Position numbers and translations under genes: made by a program | The notes under the pieces: generated by a model | Told to the model about the DNA's origin: nothing | Database searches by the model: none | What the model saw: only the letters and a program-made list of their open reading frames with translations | Assembly: GCA_043775355.1 (NCBI GenBank) | Contig: JAYVSL010000149.1 | Span: forward strand, 1-23,078 | DNA length: 23,078 bases | Direction of reading: 5' to 3' | Source of the DNA: BOG-1363 sp043775355 | GTDB taxonomy: Bacteria > Planctomycetota > UBA11346 | In this document: positions 14,764-23,078 of the stretch, piece after piece | Layout: each line of letters starts with the position of its first letter | Numbering within the stretch: position 1 is the stretch's first letter

Positions 14764-17700
14764 TTACGGGGCGTAGAACCGTACCATTCCGCCCACAGTG
14801 GCTACTGCTAGCTGGTTGCCGAGCTGTTCAGGAGCAAGAAATTCGCTGCTGGAGGCTACCGTGAATCCTTTCGGGCCAACGACGGTCAGCTGCTTTCCAA
14901 GCGGTATGACAGCATGTCCGGCCCATTGCATTGGTGATGCCGTTACCTTGCCCTCAAAACGTCCAACATCTCGCCAGGAATCGTTCATCAATACCCAAGC
15001 GTGATTATCTGGCGTGATCAAGACTTCCCGGCCAGCAGAACGAATTTCGGAAGGTAGCGGCGCATGTGTTGGCTGTTCTTCGCCACGGCAAATCCAATGA
15101 CTTGTTGGCGTTAGACAATGCAATCCGTCTTTCGCTTCCCAAGCGCTCAAAACTTCTCCGTCAAGGGTGTGACTGGCGGCCAGTTTTCCATCATCTGCTA
15201 AATGGACATCGATTTGTCCGCTCGTCCGTGCGATCAATACCCGATTGTCACGCAATATGGGACCGAGAACAAACGCTGTGCCCTGTTTCCCATGCCAAGC
15301 AGCCAGCGGATTGCGATCATCGCTGGCATGCAATGCGCCATCGATGCCAGCAAGAATGACAAAGCGACGTCCAACAATAAGTTCACTGGTATAAGCTACG
15401 AGCGGTAGATCGGTACGACCTGCAATGGGCAAGCGCTCAATGCCATGGTTACTCATGCGAATGGCGATTCCTTCGCGGGTCGGATACCAAATTCCATCGG
15501 CTGTACCCATAGCACCCGCGTACAATGGCTGACGACTAACGACATCATCCGTGCTGGGATTTTCAAAAGTAAAATGTTGAACGGGCTGGCCAGGTGCCAG
15601 AGCTACTCCGGCCTGCCGGTTAGCTGCCCATAAACGACCATTACATGCCGATAATTTGGCGGTAAGAGTCATGTTTAATTCATGCTGACTTGTCGACGTT
15701 CGCTCTAACGCTACCGGTAAGAACCATCCGCCCTCCGCGTTTTTGCCCTGTACTTCAGCTGAATCGAAGTCGGTAAGTTGTAATCGTAGAACTAAGCCCG
15801 CGCGCTCGCCAGCAGGCATATCCAGAATGAGTGGAGTGGATCCGATGGATTTGCCATTTTGCAGCACTTTGGCACCAGACGGCCGACTGTGGATTACCAA
15901 TGGTGGGTATGATAGCCCCATCTTTTTTGCGATCGCCAAACTGTTCGTAATATCGCCGCTTATCAACGCCTTGCGCAATTCCTCTTGCCACGCGTTTCGT
16001 TGACCGCGTAGGGTTGCGATGGAATCAAGATCATGTTGCGCGGTAACGCGAGCAACGGTCCGCAGCCATTGTGGCCGAGCTAATAACTCTTTCAGCATGC
16101 GTTCATTCGTTTCCCAATCATTTTGACGAGCAAATACCTGCGCCGTTTCAAGCGCCTTAGCTGCTGCGGCCTCAAGTTCTTTGAGGTTTTTGCTACGATC
16201 AGTTACCAATGTTGCGATGGGGGCTGAAGGCTGTCGTTCAATGATCCAAGCATCGAGGGCGGTTGCTTCATCGCCAGCTTTACGCTCATTGATTAATCCG
16301 CAGAGTTCGTTGAGTAGAGATGCGAGCATGGTGACTTCTTTGGCATTTGATGCCAAAGACCACTTTCCCAGCATCTGCTTTACGCGGGCATCATAGGCTC
16401 CCATGGCCTTCGCATCGTTACTTGATTTGATCAGCAAGCGACCCTCTGCTTCGAGCGCGCGCATTTCTTTTGCGATCTGGTCAGTGAGCTTTTTAAGCGA
16501 GTCAGCTTCGCCTGCCAGCGGCGTGCCACGTAATTGATCACCCAACTTTGCTTGCTCCCAGGCGGACTCAACTTCCATAAATGCGCCCAGTTCTGCTTGT
16601 TTGCGCAGGGACTTTACTTGTTCTGCGGTGCGCTGCTGAAGACGACTGAAATCGAGACGTATGCGCTCGATTTGTTCTTTTTGACGTTGATCGGGATCGG
16701 TGGCCAAAATCTGATTCACCAAAGCCGTGCGTTGACTTAATGGGAGCGAAGAAGATCCAGCTTTTTCGAGGCTAGAAAGTCGCCAACGTGAAAGAAAGTC
16801 GTTTGCCGCATCGCTTTCACGACCCGCGGTTCGCGTAATAAGTTGCATGGCCTGCGCAGCATTACCATTTTCAAGTAAACGCGTTACCTGCGCAACGACG
16901 GCGTCCGAGCGATTAAGAAAAACATTTTGCCCGCGTTGAATGTCGCTCGCCAGTTCCGGAGGCTGCAATGCGCTGGGCAAAAGTCCGAAATGTTCTTTGG
17001 CACCGTGGTAATCCTCTTTTGCGATCATTTTTTTGATGAGGTCAGTCTCTTTGTTCAAGGCATCTTTGACTTGTTTGTCAAGATTCTTTACACGTTCGAT
17101 GGCCAATAAATCATTGCCTGCTTCGGCCCTGGCCTTGTCGACCTGAGCCATCGCATCGCTCCATTTTCCGGCCACCAAGCTCTCGGAGAGTGAAGTCGAA
17201 GCACTGTCCAGTGCTTCGTTTCGTCGCTGTGACAGCATAACTAAATACCAGATGACAGATACCAAAAGTAAAACGGAAACGAGAATTGCCATCACCGCAC
17301 GATTACTGCGAACCGGTTCAGGAGCGCGATGTGGAATAAAGTCGGATAACAACTGCGGGGTTGACGGTGGCGCGGTAGCCAATTCAGCAGTCGCTTGGAC
17401 GGCGCTTCGCAAACGTGAAACACCACCAATCGACGTGCGCTTAATAGCACCTTTGGCAACCATGCCGTGAAGCAGGCGGGACATGCTGAGCGTGCTCTCA
17501 CGGAAGGCCACCGCGATGTCATCGACGGTCTTACGACCATCAATAAAGTTCAGTACATGTTTTTCTAATTCCGATAACGGAGTCGAACCGCTCTCGTTTT
17601 CTGACAGCGAGAAGATGGCGCTTTCACCACCAACTTCACGCATAACCCGATCGATTTCAGCAACGCGCGATTGAACGGTATTGAGCAGAACTTCGGTACC

Positions 17701-18126
17701 AATGCGTAAACGAATGGCACTGTTGTCAAAATCGAAGGTGCTGGCGTCGTCGCGCTCATCGAAAACCAGTTCCTGATGAGCATTACTAAAACATCGAACC
17801 AGGGTATCTTCGACCATGGAACGAGTGACTTGGCTGATCTCTTCTTCATTCACGACTTGCTGACGACGAACCGTGTCGGTGACCGTGTCTTTGCCCAGGC
17901 GTCGAGCATCAACGACCATTTGAAACATTTCGGGGCCAATTTTATGAAAGTCGACTAAAGCCTGCGCTAACACCAAGTCTTTATCGGCACAAAAATCAAG
18001 ACCGACCGGATCGCCATCTTCGATGCAAAAACGCAGACGAAAACCAGGGCTGACCACCGTCAGTACGCCGGATTTTTTCTGGCGGTGGATGCCGGCAAAC
18101 TGCTCAACTAAGATCGAATTCAACAT
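14764..18126 (-). CDS. DUF4388-like / single-span / PEGA / beta-propeller protein (sensor B)
   Basis: This 1120-residue protein has an N-terminal domain resembling DUF4388/PATAN (1-75: KKSGVLTV, then LRFCIEDGDPVGLDF). A winged-helix-like segment follows at about 183-230 (LSELEKHVLNFIDGRKTVDD). One membrane span lies at 276-299 (VMAILVSVLLLVSVIWYLVM). A long helical, coiled-coil or TPR-like stalk runs from about 300 to 740, then a PEGA domain at 742-793 (PLVIHSRPSGAKVLQNGKSI) and a C-terminal beta-propeller from about 820 to the end. With no signal peptide, the N-terminus should be cytoplasmic and the PEGA-propeller part periplasmic. PEGA domains are associated with envelope polysaccharide contact. 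Ribosome site AAGGGA lies five bases before ATG 18126. The gene starts 42 bases after sensor A, whose architecture it shares. The molecular role is unknown; its place ahead of cheA and cheW suggests signal input. Confidence 0.85.
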   Translation of the reverse strand: MLNSILVEQFAGIHRQKKSGVLTVVSPGFRLRFCIEDGDPVGLDFCADKDLVLAQALVDFHKIGPEMFQMVVDARRLGKDTVTDTVRRQQVVNEEEISQVTRSMVEDTLVRCFSNAHQELVFDERDDASTFDFDNSAIRLRIGTEVLLNTVQSRVAEIDRVMREVGGESAIFSLSENESGSTPLSELEKHVLNFIDGRKTVDDIAVAFRESTLSMSRLLHGMVAKGAIKRTSIGGVSRLRSAVQATAELATAPPSTPQLLSDFIPHRAPEPVRSNRAVMAILVSVLLLVSVIWYLVMLSQRRNEALDSASTSLSESLVAGKWSDAMAQVDKARAEAGNDLLAIERVKNLDKQVKDALNKETDLIKKMIAKEDYHGAKEHFGLLPSALQPPELASDIQRGQNVFLNRSDAVVAQVTRLLENGNAAQAMQLITRTAGRESDAANDFLSRWRLSSLEKAGSSSLPLSQRTALVNQILATDPDQRQKEQIERIRLDFSRLQQRTAEQVKSLRKQAELGAFMEVESAWEQAKLGDQLRGTPLAGEADSLKKLTDQIAKEMRALEAEGRLLIKSSNDAKAMGAYDARVKQMLGKWSLASNAKEVTMLASLLNELCGLINERKAGDEATALDAWIIERQPSAPIATLVTDRSKNLKELEAAAAKALETAQVFARQNDWETNERMLKELLARPQWLRTVARVTAQHDLDSIATLRGQRNAWQEELRKALISGDITNSLAIAKKMGLSYPPLVIHSRPSGAKVLQNGKSIGSTPLILDMPAGERAGLVLRLQLTDFDSAEVQGKNAEGGWFLPVALERTSTSQHELNMTLTAKLSACNGRLWAANRQAGVALAPGQPVQHFTFENPSTDDVVSRQPLYAGAMGTADGIWYPTREGIAIRMSNHGIERLPIAGRTDLPLVAYTSELIVGRRFVILAGIDGALHASDDRNPLAAWHGKQGTAFVLGPILRDNRVLIARTSGQIDVHLADDGKLAASHTLDGEVLSAWEAKDGLHCLTPTSHWICRGEEQPTHAPLPSEIRSAGREVLITPDNHAWVLMNDSWRDVGRFEGKVTASPMQWAGHAVIPLGKQLTVVGPKGFTVASSSEFLAPEQLGNQLAVATVGGMVRFYAP

Positions 18127-18168
18127 GGCTGTCCCTTAAGATATTTTCATCGTTTCATGGCGCTCATT

Positions 18169-21100
18169 TTACGGCGAATAGGTCACGAGCGTACCGTCGG
18201 CCATGCCGACCACAACCACATCGCCGGTACATGCAACGCCGCCAGGCAGCGCATCGCAATGAGTCGACCAGAGCAAGACGCCGCGTTTAAATACCAAAAC
18301 CTGCCCGGAGCGAACGCCCACCACCACCAAGTCTCCGCTCGCAAAAGCGGGAGTAATGGCCGGACTGGGCAACGGTACCGTGGTGGCGACACCGTCCTTC
18401 GATAACTTAATAAGCGCGTTTCCAGCTGCGATCCATGCCGTATCTCCGACGATACTCGGGTCTCCAACGGCCGGCCCTGGCAGCTGCGCATTCCACCGCA
18501 GGGTTGCTCCGCTGGGTGTTATTTGCCAAGAAGCCACGCGACTACCGTCGAGCACAGCCATTGCCGTGTCGACGCCCAGCGGAATTAATTGACCGACTTC
18601 GGTCGCTTTTAGATCAAACTGCCACAGCGTTTTTTTTGTCGAATCTTCGAAAGCCAGTAACTGGCCTTGCACTGTCGCCACTACTAAAATGCGGTCAGGG
18701 CCTTTGGCGAAAATGAGCGGTCCGCTAAGCGCCGGACTGGGGAGAGCGATGCGACTCAGCTCCGATCCCAGATCTCCCCGATACAATGCTTCTGCGGCAT
18801 ATGCCAAGCGAGGCTGACCCCCCATTAAATCATTGGTAAAAATTTGCGGCCTACCGCGAGTCGCGGCAATCGAAGGAAGGCGAGCGTCGATTGCGCCCTT
18901 CGGTGAAATGATCGCGACATCTTTTAATGGGAGACCGAGGACGAGCGAGCCGTCGTTGAGGAATTGTGGTAAGTGTGCAAGTCGAAAGTGATTGAGATCT
19001 GAGAGTTCGTCGACGGCAGCAATGCTTGTTCGCCACAATGATTTGCCGTCGTTACTCAAACGATTTAACACTTCGCCAGAAAGTGCCAACACGCCACCGT
19101 CTGGTAGTACCATCACCGAATTAATGGGCTTACCCAAATTTACCTGCCAACGCGCCGTGTGCATCATCGCTGCTTGCCAGCGCCATTCTCCGACGACTTC
19201 GTTCACCTTTCGCACCATTGGCTGCCAGCCGTCCATGGTCAACCGTAGATCCAAGTTGACCTGATTTGGCAGAACGCCGATGACGCAAGGAGTAGTCCCA
19301 ACCACCGCTCCATTCAAGGACACCTGCGCGCCAGCGGGGGTCGTTTCAATGCGTAATGGGAGACGGAGTTCAGCCGGTAGTTCGCTTCCTGACGAAAAAA
19401 GATTACGCGCAATGCGCCAAGCCTCCTCGGTCTGGTTAGCCTTCATGGCTGCTTGCCAAGCCGCCATCTGTGCATCGCGTGAGCGCGAGGCTTGGGCAAA
19501 AAGATCAAGTCGTACTTTGGCCTGAGCGGCCTGAGCGGATGCCGGATGATTGGCGATAAATGCGCTCAGCACTTCTGCCGTTGGGGAAAGTCCTAATTGC
19601 TGATAATCAATGGCTGCTTGCTGAATTCGCTTCGCCACTTCATCACGGACATTATTCCATTCGGCGTCACGTCCCCACGCTTTGGCATCTCGTTCAATGG
19701 CAGACAGCGCAGCATTGGTTTTGGTAAGATCTTTCGATTGCTGATCGTGAGCTTGCGCCAGGGCTGCCATAAACGCTTGCTCCAAAGGCTCAAGCCTCGC
19801 GACAGCTTCTTTTGCACTCGGTGAAATCGTGTCGTGTCCAATGCCGGCAAGCTGACGATAACCGCCTAAAGCAACGCCCAATTTACTATTCTGCTCCAAA
19901 GTTTTGAGATCCTCAAAGCGCTCGGGAGCGAGCTTGCGTTGACTGGTCATATCGTTGAGGCGGCGACGCGTGTCATTTATTTTATCTTCGCTGATTTTTA
20001 AACGCGGACCGACATGCATTTGATATTCGGGCGTGCGTAATTGTTGAATTAATTGATCAGCGCGCACGGTGTCACCATTGACGGCCATGGCGTTGATTTC
20101 TTGCACAGCGGCTTCGGCAACTTTCTTCCGAGCTTCAATCATTTGGGTGCGAAAATCAGTAAACTTACTGTTCGCTTCTGTGGCGGGCGTGCTGTTGCCA
20201 AGACGCTTCGCTTGCGCTTCTAGTTTATCGACTTCGGAAGCAACTTGGGAGAGAGCCTCAAACGTCGCAGGCGAAGTTCCGGCAGGAACACTCGTCAATA
20301 GGCGACTGGCCGTTTCAAGATCGCCTCTGAACGTATGCAAAAGGACATAGGGCCGAGCCACTAACCACCCAAACACACCGATGGCCATGAATGCCACGGT
20401 ATAGATCACCATAATCCGCTGATGGTGTTTTTGCGTCGAAACTAAAATTTCTTTGAGACGCGGAATACGTGGATCAGCCTCTGGCATTGAACGAATGGCC
20501 GATTGGTACGATTTCATGGCGGCACGGAATCGACGCACGCGACGCAATTGATGCCCACGTTCAATCAAACGTTCAGCGAAATCGTCGTTCACGCGCCCTT
20601 CGAGATCGCGTATGTGCCCTAATAATTCTTTATTATCTGGGTTGAGCTTGCCGATTTCGCGCCAAGCGGTGAGCGCACCCGCGTAGTCGCTGGCCTCTTC
20701 TAATGCGCGCGCTTGTTTGACTGAAGATTCAAGTTTATTCGCCCAGAACTGCGCTCCCTTACCGTCTTTGCCGTCCTTTTTCGCCTCTTCCTTAACGCCT
20801 TTATTGACGATGCGAGTAGTGGTTGGGCTTGCCATTAACTTACGCTTCTGGCTAGTAATATGGGGGTTCGCACCACAGAAAATACACAGGCGATCTGATA
20901 CCGCGACGGTTCGTTCGCAGGATTGGCAGGAAAGACGCAGTGGCGCGTCACATTCGGCACAGGCTTTCCCTTCGCGATGGTTAATGTGTCCGCACTGAAT
21001 ACAAACAATGACGTCTTCACTGTTAGAATCGCGTTCGGCCGTAGAGAAAATCCGTGCCATTTCTCGACGTGCATTGTCATTTTTGGGATCAAGTTCAAGA

Positions 21101-22239
21101 ATCTTTAAACAGGTTCCGCGAGCATCTTCCAGTTGTCCAAGAGTTATGAAGCGAGCTACTACCGTGCGGAGTTCGGTCACGGCCTCAGCGGTTTTTCCGT
21201 CATCCAAAAGACAACGAACGAGGATCAGGCGCAGCTTGGGATCGCCGCCGTTAAGCCGGATGGCTTGATGCGCTGACGAAATCGCTTTCTCGGCATCTCC
21301 TTTGTCAAGATATCCCAGCGCTAATTGACTAAAACAACTGGCGGCTTCCGGTATTTCACCCAAAAGCTGCAGGCAATCAGCCAGTTTTGCGGTGGCGATT
21401 TGATCCGTCTGATCTTCACTCAGGGCTCGTCGATACAGTTGGGCCGACTTGATGTAATCTCGCTGACTAAATTGGTAATCAGCGTGAGCAAGAATGTCTT
21501 CGCGCGCCAATATTGCAGTCAATCCACCGCTCATGAGTTCTGCGACTACACCGTAAACGTCAAATCGCGTTGCAACCGATTCCGCAATGATCATTTCAAT
21601 GGTGCGTACGGCATCGATCAAGGGAACAATGGCTGATCCAGGATATTTCTGGCTCGCGCTTAAAAGTTCTTGTTCCTTGCCTTCTGCGGGACCAAGAACC
21701 GCGTCTTCGGATTTAATGACTTGGAGCAGATTAACCCACTCGTCAATACGGCGCGCCATTTCCAGTAATAATGTATTAACGTTGATGTGCAGGGAACGTA
21801 TTTTGCAATTTTCAACTTGCTGAACCACAGCAGGATCATCGACCGTGGCATCCTGAAAAATGAAATCGGCAAAATCCCAAGAACAGAGATTATAGAGTTC
21901 GTCTTCAGCTTGGCGATGAAGCGCATCAAGCATTTCCGTTTCGGTTATCACACGACGCTGAATAAGTGCTTCCAAGGCCGCTGCGCTATCTTGTTTCGAT
22001 GAACTGATCGACGCTGCCGTAGCGGCATCAATGCGACCTTCGAGGATCAATCGCCGCAACAATGACAGTTTTTCTTCGCCAGCGCGAAAGCCGACGCCGA
22101 TGATTTCGCCCTCAGAAAAAATCACCTCACGGCCGTTCTCTGCTGCCGCTAGGCGCAAGACCCCGGTCGCACGAATACGGTTGATCGTCTGGAACACCTC
22201 GACGAGCGATAATGTATTTAAGTTACCAGCGAAACCCAT
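18169..22239 (-). CDS. DUF4388 / TPR / double zinc ribbon / single-span / PEGA / beta-propeller protein (sensor A)
   Basis: This 1356-residue protein begins with a clear DUF4388/PATAN-like domain (MGFAGNLNTLSLVEVFQTIN, then GVLRL and REVIFSEGEIIGVGF; about 1-115). TPR helices occupy about 250-400. Four CxxC pairs follow (C413/416, C427/430, C438/441, C452/455), the pattern of two zinc ribbons. After a Lys-rich linker there are more TPR-like helices (500-600) and one membrane span (about 608-630, IMVIYTVAFMAIGVFGWLVA) preceded by many basic residues, which indicates the N-terminus is inside. A helical stalk (640-950), a PEGA domain (961-1013, LRIETTPAGAQVSLNGAVVG) and a beta-propeller (about 1028-1356) complete it. 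The PATAN domain is known from PatA/PixG-type regulators in chemotaxis-like pathways. It is the first gene of the sensor-cheA-cheW unit. The function is unknown. Confidence 0.87.
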   Translation of the reverse strand: MGFAGNLNTLSLVEVFQTINRIRATGVLRLAAAENGREVIFSEGEIIGVGFRAGEEKLSLLRRLILEGRIDAATAASISSSKQDSAAALEALIQRRVITETEMLDALHRQAEDELYNLCSWDFADFIFQDATVDDPAVVQQVENCKIRSLHINVNTLLLEMARRIDEWVNLLQVIKSEDAVLGPAEGKEQELLSASQKYPGSAIVPLIDAVRTIEMIIAESVATRFDVYGVVAELMSGGLTAILAREDILAHADYQFSQRDYIKSAQLYRRALSEDQTDQIATAKLADCLQLLGEIPEAASCFSQLALGYLDKGDAEKAISSAHQAIRLNGGDPKLRLILVRCLLDDGKTAEAVTELRTVVARFITLGQLEDARGTCLKILELDPKNDNARREMARIFSTAERDSNSEDVIVCIQCGHINHREGKACAECDAPLRLSCQSCERTVAVSDRLCIFCGANPHITSQKRKLMASPTTTRIVNKGVKEEAKKDGKDGKGAQFWANKLESSVKQARALEEASDYAGALTAWREIGKLNPDNKELLGHIRDLEGRVNDDFAERLIERGHQLRRVRRFRAAMKSYQSAIRSMPEADPRIPRLKEILVSTQKHHQRIMVIYTVAFMAIGVFGWLVARPYVLLHTFRGDLETASRLLTSVPAGTSPATFEALSQVASEVDKLEAQAKRLGNSTPATEANSKFTDFRTQMIEARKKVAEAAVQEINAMAVNGDTVRADQLIQQLRTPEYQMHVGPRLKISEDKINDTRRRLNDMTSQRKLAPERFEDLKTLEQNSKLGVALGGYRQLAGIGHDTISPSAKEAVARLEPLEQAFMAALAQAHDQQSKDLTKTNAALSAIERDAKAWGRDAEWNNVRDEVAKRIQQAAIDYQQLGLSPTAEVLSAFIANHPASAQAAQAKVRLDLFAQASRSRDAQMAAWQAAMKANQTEEAWRIARNLFSSGSELPAELRLPLRIETTPAGAQVSLNGAVVGTTPCVIGVLPNQVNLDLRLTMDGWQPMVRKVNEVVGEWRWQAAMMHTARWQVNLGKPINSVMVLPDGGVLALSGEVLNRLSNDGKSLWRTSIAAVDELSDLNHFRLAHLPQFLNDGSLVLGLPLKDVAIISPKGAIDARLPSIAATRGRPQIFTNDLMGGQPRLAYAAEALYRGDLGSELSRIALPSPALSGPLIFAKGPDRILVVATVQGQLLAFEDSTKKTLWQFDLKATEVGQLIPLGVDTAMAVLDGSRVASWQITPSGATLRWNAQLPGPAVGDPSIVGDTAWIAAGNALIKLSKDGVATTVPLPSPAITPAFASGDLVVVGVRSGQVLVFKRGVLLWSTHCDALPGGVACTGDVVVVGMADGTLVTYSP

Positions 22240-22245
22240 GCACGG

Positions 22246-22273
22246 ACCGTAGGTTGCAACTTCTCGTCGTCAA
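22246..22273 (-). promoter_or_regulatory. Candidate promoter of the sensor-cheA-cheW operon
   Basis: On the minus strand TTGACG (22268-22273, five of six) is followed after 16 bases by TACGGT (22246-22251, three of six). It ends six bases before ATG 22239, which would again give a nearly leaderless message. No ribosome site precedes that ATG. The 22-bp inverted repeat lies immediately upstream of the -35. Confidence 0.28.
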
Positions 22274-22278
22274 CGCGG

Positions 22279-22300
22279 CCCATCGCACATGTGCGCTGGG
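22279..22300. promoter_or_regulatory. 22-bp inverted repeat, candidate operator in divergent promoter region
   Basis: A perfect 12-bp palindrome, CGCACATGTGCG (22284-22295), is flanked by CCCA on the left and TGGG on the right, which also pair. The result is two 11-base arms with one mismatch (22283 against 22296). It sits between the divergent sensor operon (start 22239) and the LD-carboxypeptidase gene (start 22358), just upstream of the candidate sensor promoter. A dimeric transcription factor site is the natural reading; no regulator gene is in the window. Confidence 0.5.
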
Positions 22301-22357
22301 TGGCAGTTCCACCTGCCTGATTGCGAGCGCCAAGGTACAGGCCACGGTTGATCGTCT

Positions 22358-23078
22358 ATGTTGCCTACCGTGTTTCTATGGTGCCCAGCGTATACGCTCC
22401 CGCCTGAGCGCTTATCGGCGACATTGGCCGCCGCTGAGGCATTTTCGGCCAACATCGGTGGAAAACTTATTCCTGCATCTGATATATCTGTCTTCACCGG
22501 TAACGGAGCATGGCGGACCGCGGTCGAACGACAGGCAACGTTTCGTCAGGCCCTGACGCACGATGTCTTGCTGGCCGCACGAGGCGGATACGGCTGTCTA
22601 GACTTGCTGGCCGTCCTTAACGATTTCACCGGCCCCCTGCCGTTCCTCGTCGGTTATTCCGATCTCACGATTCTGCACGCAGCGTGGTCCGTGCGTGGCG
22701 AAGGCGAATCGATTTACGGATTCATGCCAGGAGTGCCGCATGGATCTCGGGCCATCGCGTCCTGCGAAAGCCTTTGGCGTGGAGAGGGACTCGCGCTCAG
22801 TCCCCAAACGTGTCCGGAGGTTTTCATCGGGCATCGCGGCCAAGCCCACGGTCGGCTTTTCGCCGCCTGCTTACGAGTCCTGACTGGTTTAATCGGAACG
22901 CCATGGATGCCATCTTTGCGTGGAGTAATTCTGGCAATCGAAGACATTGACGAACGACCGTATCGCATCGACCGCGACCTCCAGCAGCTATTTCTTGCAG
23001 GTTGTTTAGATGGCGTCGTTGGACTGGTAACCAACGCTTTCCCCGCACCGGTACCAAACGAATATGAAGGCCCAACGG
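22358..23078 (+). CDS. ldcA: LD-carboxypeptidase / muramoyltetrapeptide carboxypeptidase, peptidase S66 (partial, C-terminus off window)
   Basis: The frame runs off the right edge after 240 residues. LdcA removes the terminal D-Ala from murein tetrapeptides during cytoplasmic peptidoglycan recycling. Family features are VFLWCPAYTLPPERL at the start, LLAARGGYGCLDLL (72-85), the nucleophile Ser101 in FLVGYSDLT, and LRGVILAIEDIDERPYRID with the likely catalytic Glu195. The catalytic His would lie beyond the window. An in-frame TGA at 22349 precedes ATG 22358, so this is the earliest possible ATG, and it matches the usual N-terminus. No ribosome site is seen before it. It diverges from the sensor operon across 118 bases containing a large inverted repeat, so the two may share regulation. 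There is no signal peptide, as expected for the cytoplasmic enzyme. Confidence 0.87.
   Translation, partial: MLPTVFLWCPAYTLPPERLSATLAAAEAFSANIGGKLIPASDISVFTGNGAWRTAVERQATFRQALTHDVLLAARGGYGCLDLLAVLNDFTGPLPFLVGYSDLTILHAAWSVRGEGESIYGFMPGVPHGSRAIASCESLWRGEGLALSPQTCPEVFIGHRGQAHGRLFAACLRVLTGLIGTPWMPSLRGVILAIEDIDERPYRIDRDLQQLFLAGCLDGVVGLVTNAFPAPVPNEYEGPT

Noticed and set aside
1..23078. CRISPR arrays, tRNA or rRNA genes, insertion sequences, prophage or integron features
   Set aside because: No regularly spaced repeats, no cloverleaf-like or rRNA-like sequence, and no transposase, integrase or phage protein motif was seen on either strand.

Overview
The window looks like a chromosomal segment from a Gram-negative bacterium with roughly balanced base composition. 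A lipopolysaccharide-export ATPase gene implies an LPS-bearing outer membrane. Three very large beta-propeller proteins, a type I signal peptidase with an insertion of about 320 residues, and proteins joining zinc ribbons to membrane spans suggest the Planctomycetota or another PVC-type lineage. That assignment rests on architecture alone and is tentative. I saw no rRNA, tRNA, CRISPR array, transposase or integrase. No gap between genes exceeds 300 bases.

Left block, minus strand (6006 down to 1): a small HAD hydrolase overlaps plsC, followed by an enlarged signal peptidase I (lepB), lptB, holA and a zinc-ribbon/single-span protein cut by the left edge. Apart from holA these are mainly envelope-building functions. 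The holA start lies 10 bases after the lptB stop.

Middle block, plus strand (6167-11879): a secreted 1393-residue protein with two propeller regions and a PDZ domain, then acpS (ATGA overlap) and a dapC-like aminotransferase five bases later. This is a compact operon. The 160-base divergent region before it carries 10-bp tandem repeats and a promoter-like sequence almost touching the start codon.

Right block, minus strand (22239 down to 11900): a four-gene unit that is the most unusual part of the window. Two giant proteins share the order DUF4388/PATAN-like N-terminus, cytoplasmic helical region, one membrane span, coiled or helical stalk, PEGA domain and C-terminal beta-propeller. They are followed by cheA with two CheW-like P5 domains and no visible P2, and then cheW. 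No chemoreceptor, cheR, cheB, cheY or other response regulator is present. The unit is bounded by a divergent gene on one side and a convergent gene on the other, so it looks complete. It may be a chemosensory-type system in which the two giant proteins take the place of methyl-accepting receptors.

Right edge, plus strand: the N-terminal 240 residues of an LD-carboxypeptidase (peptidoglycan recycling). The 118-base divergent region between it and the sensor operon contains a 22-bp inverted repeat with one mismatch, a good operator candidate.
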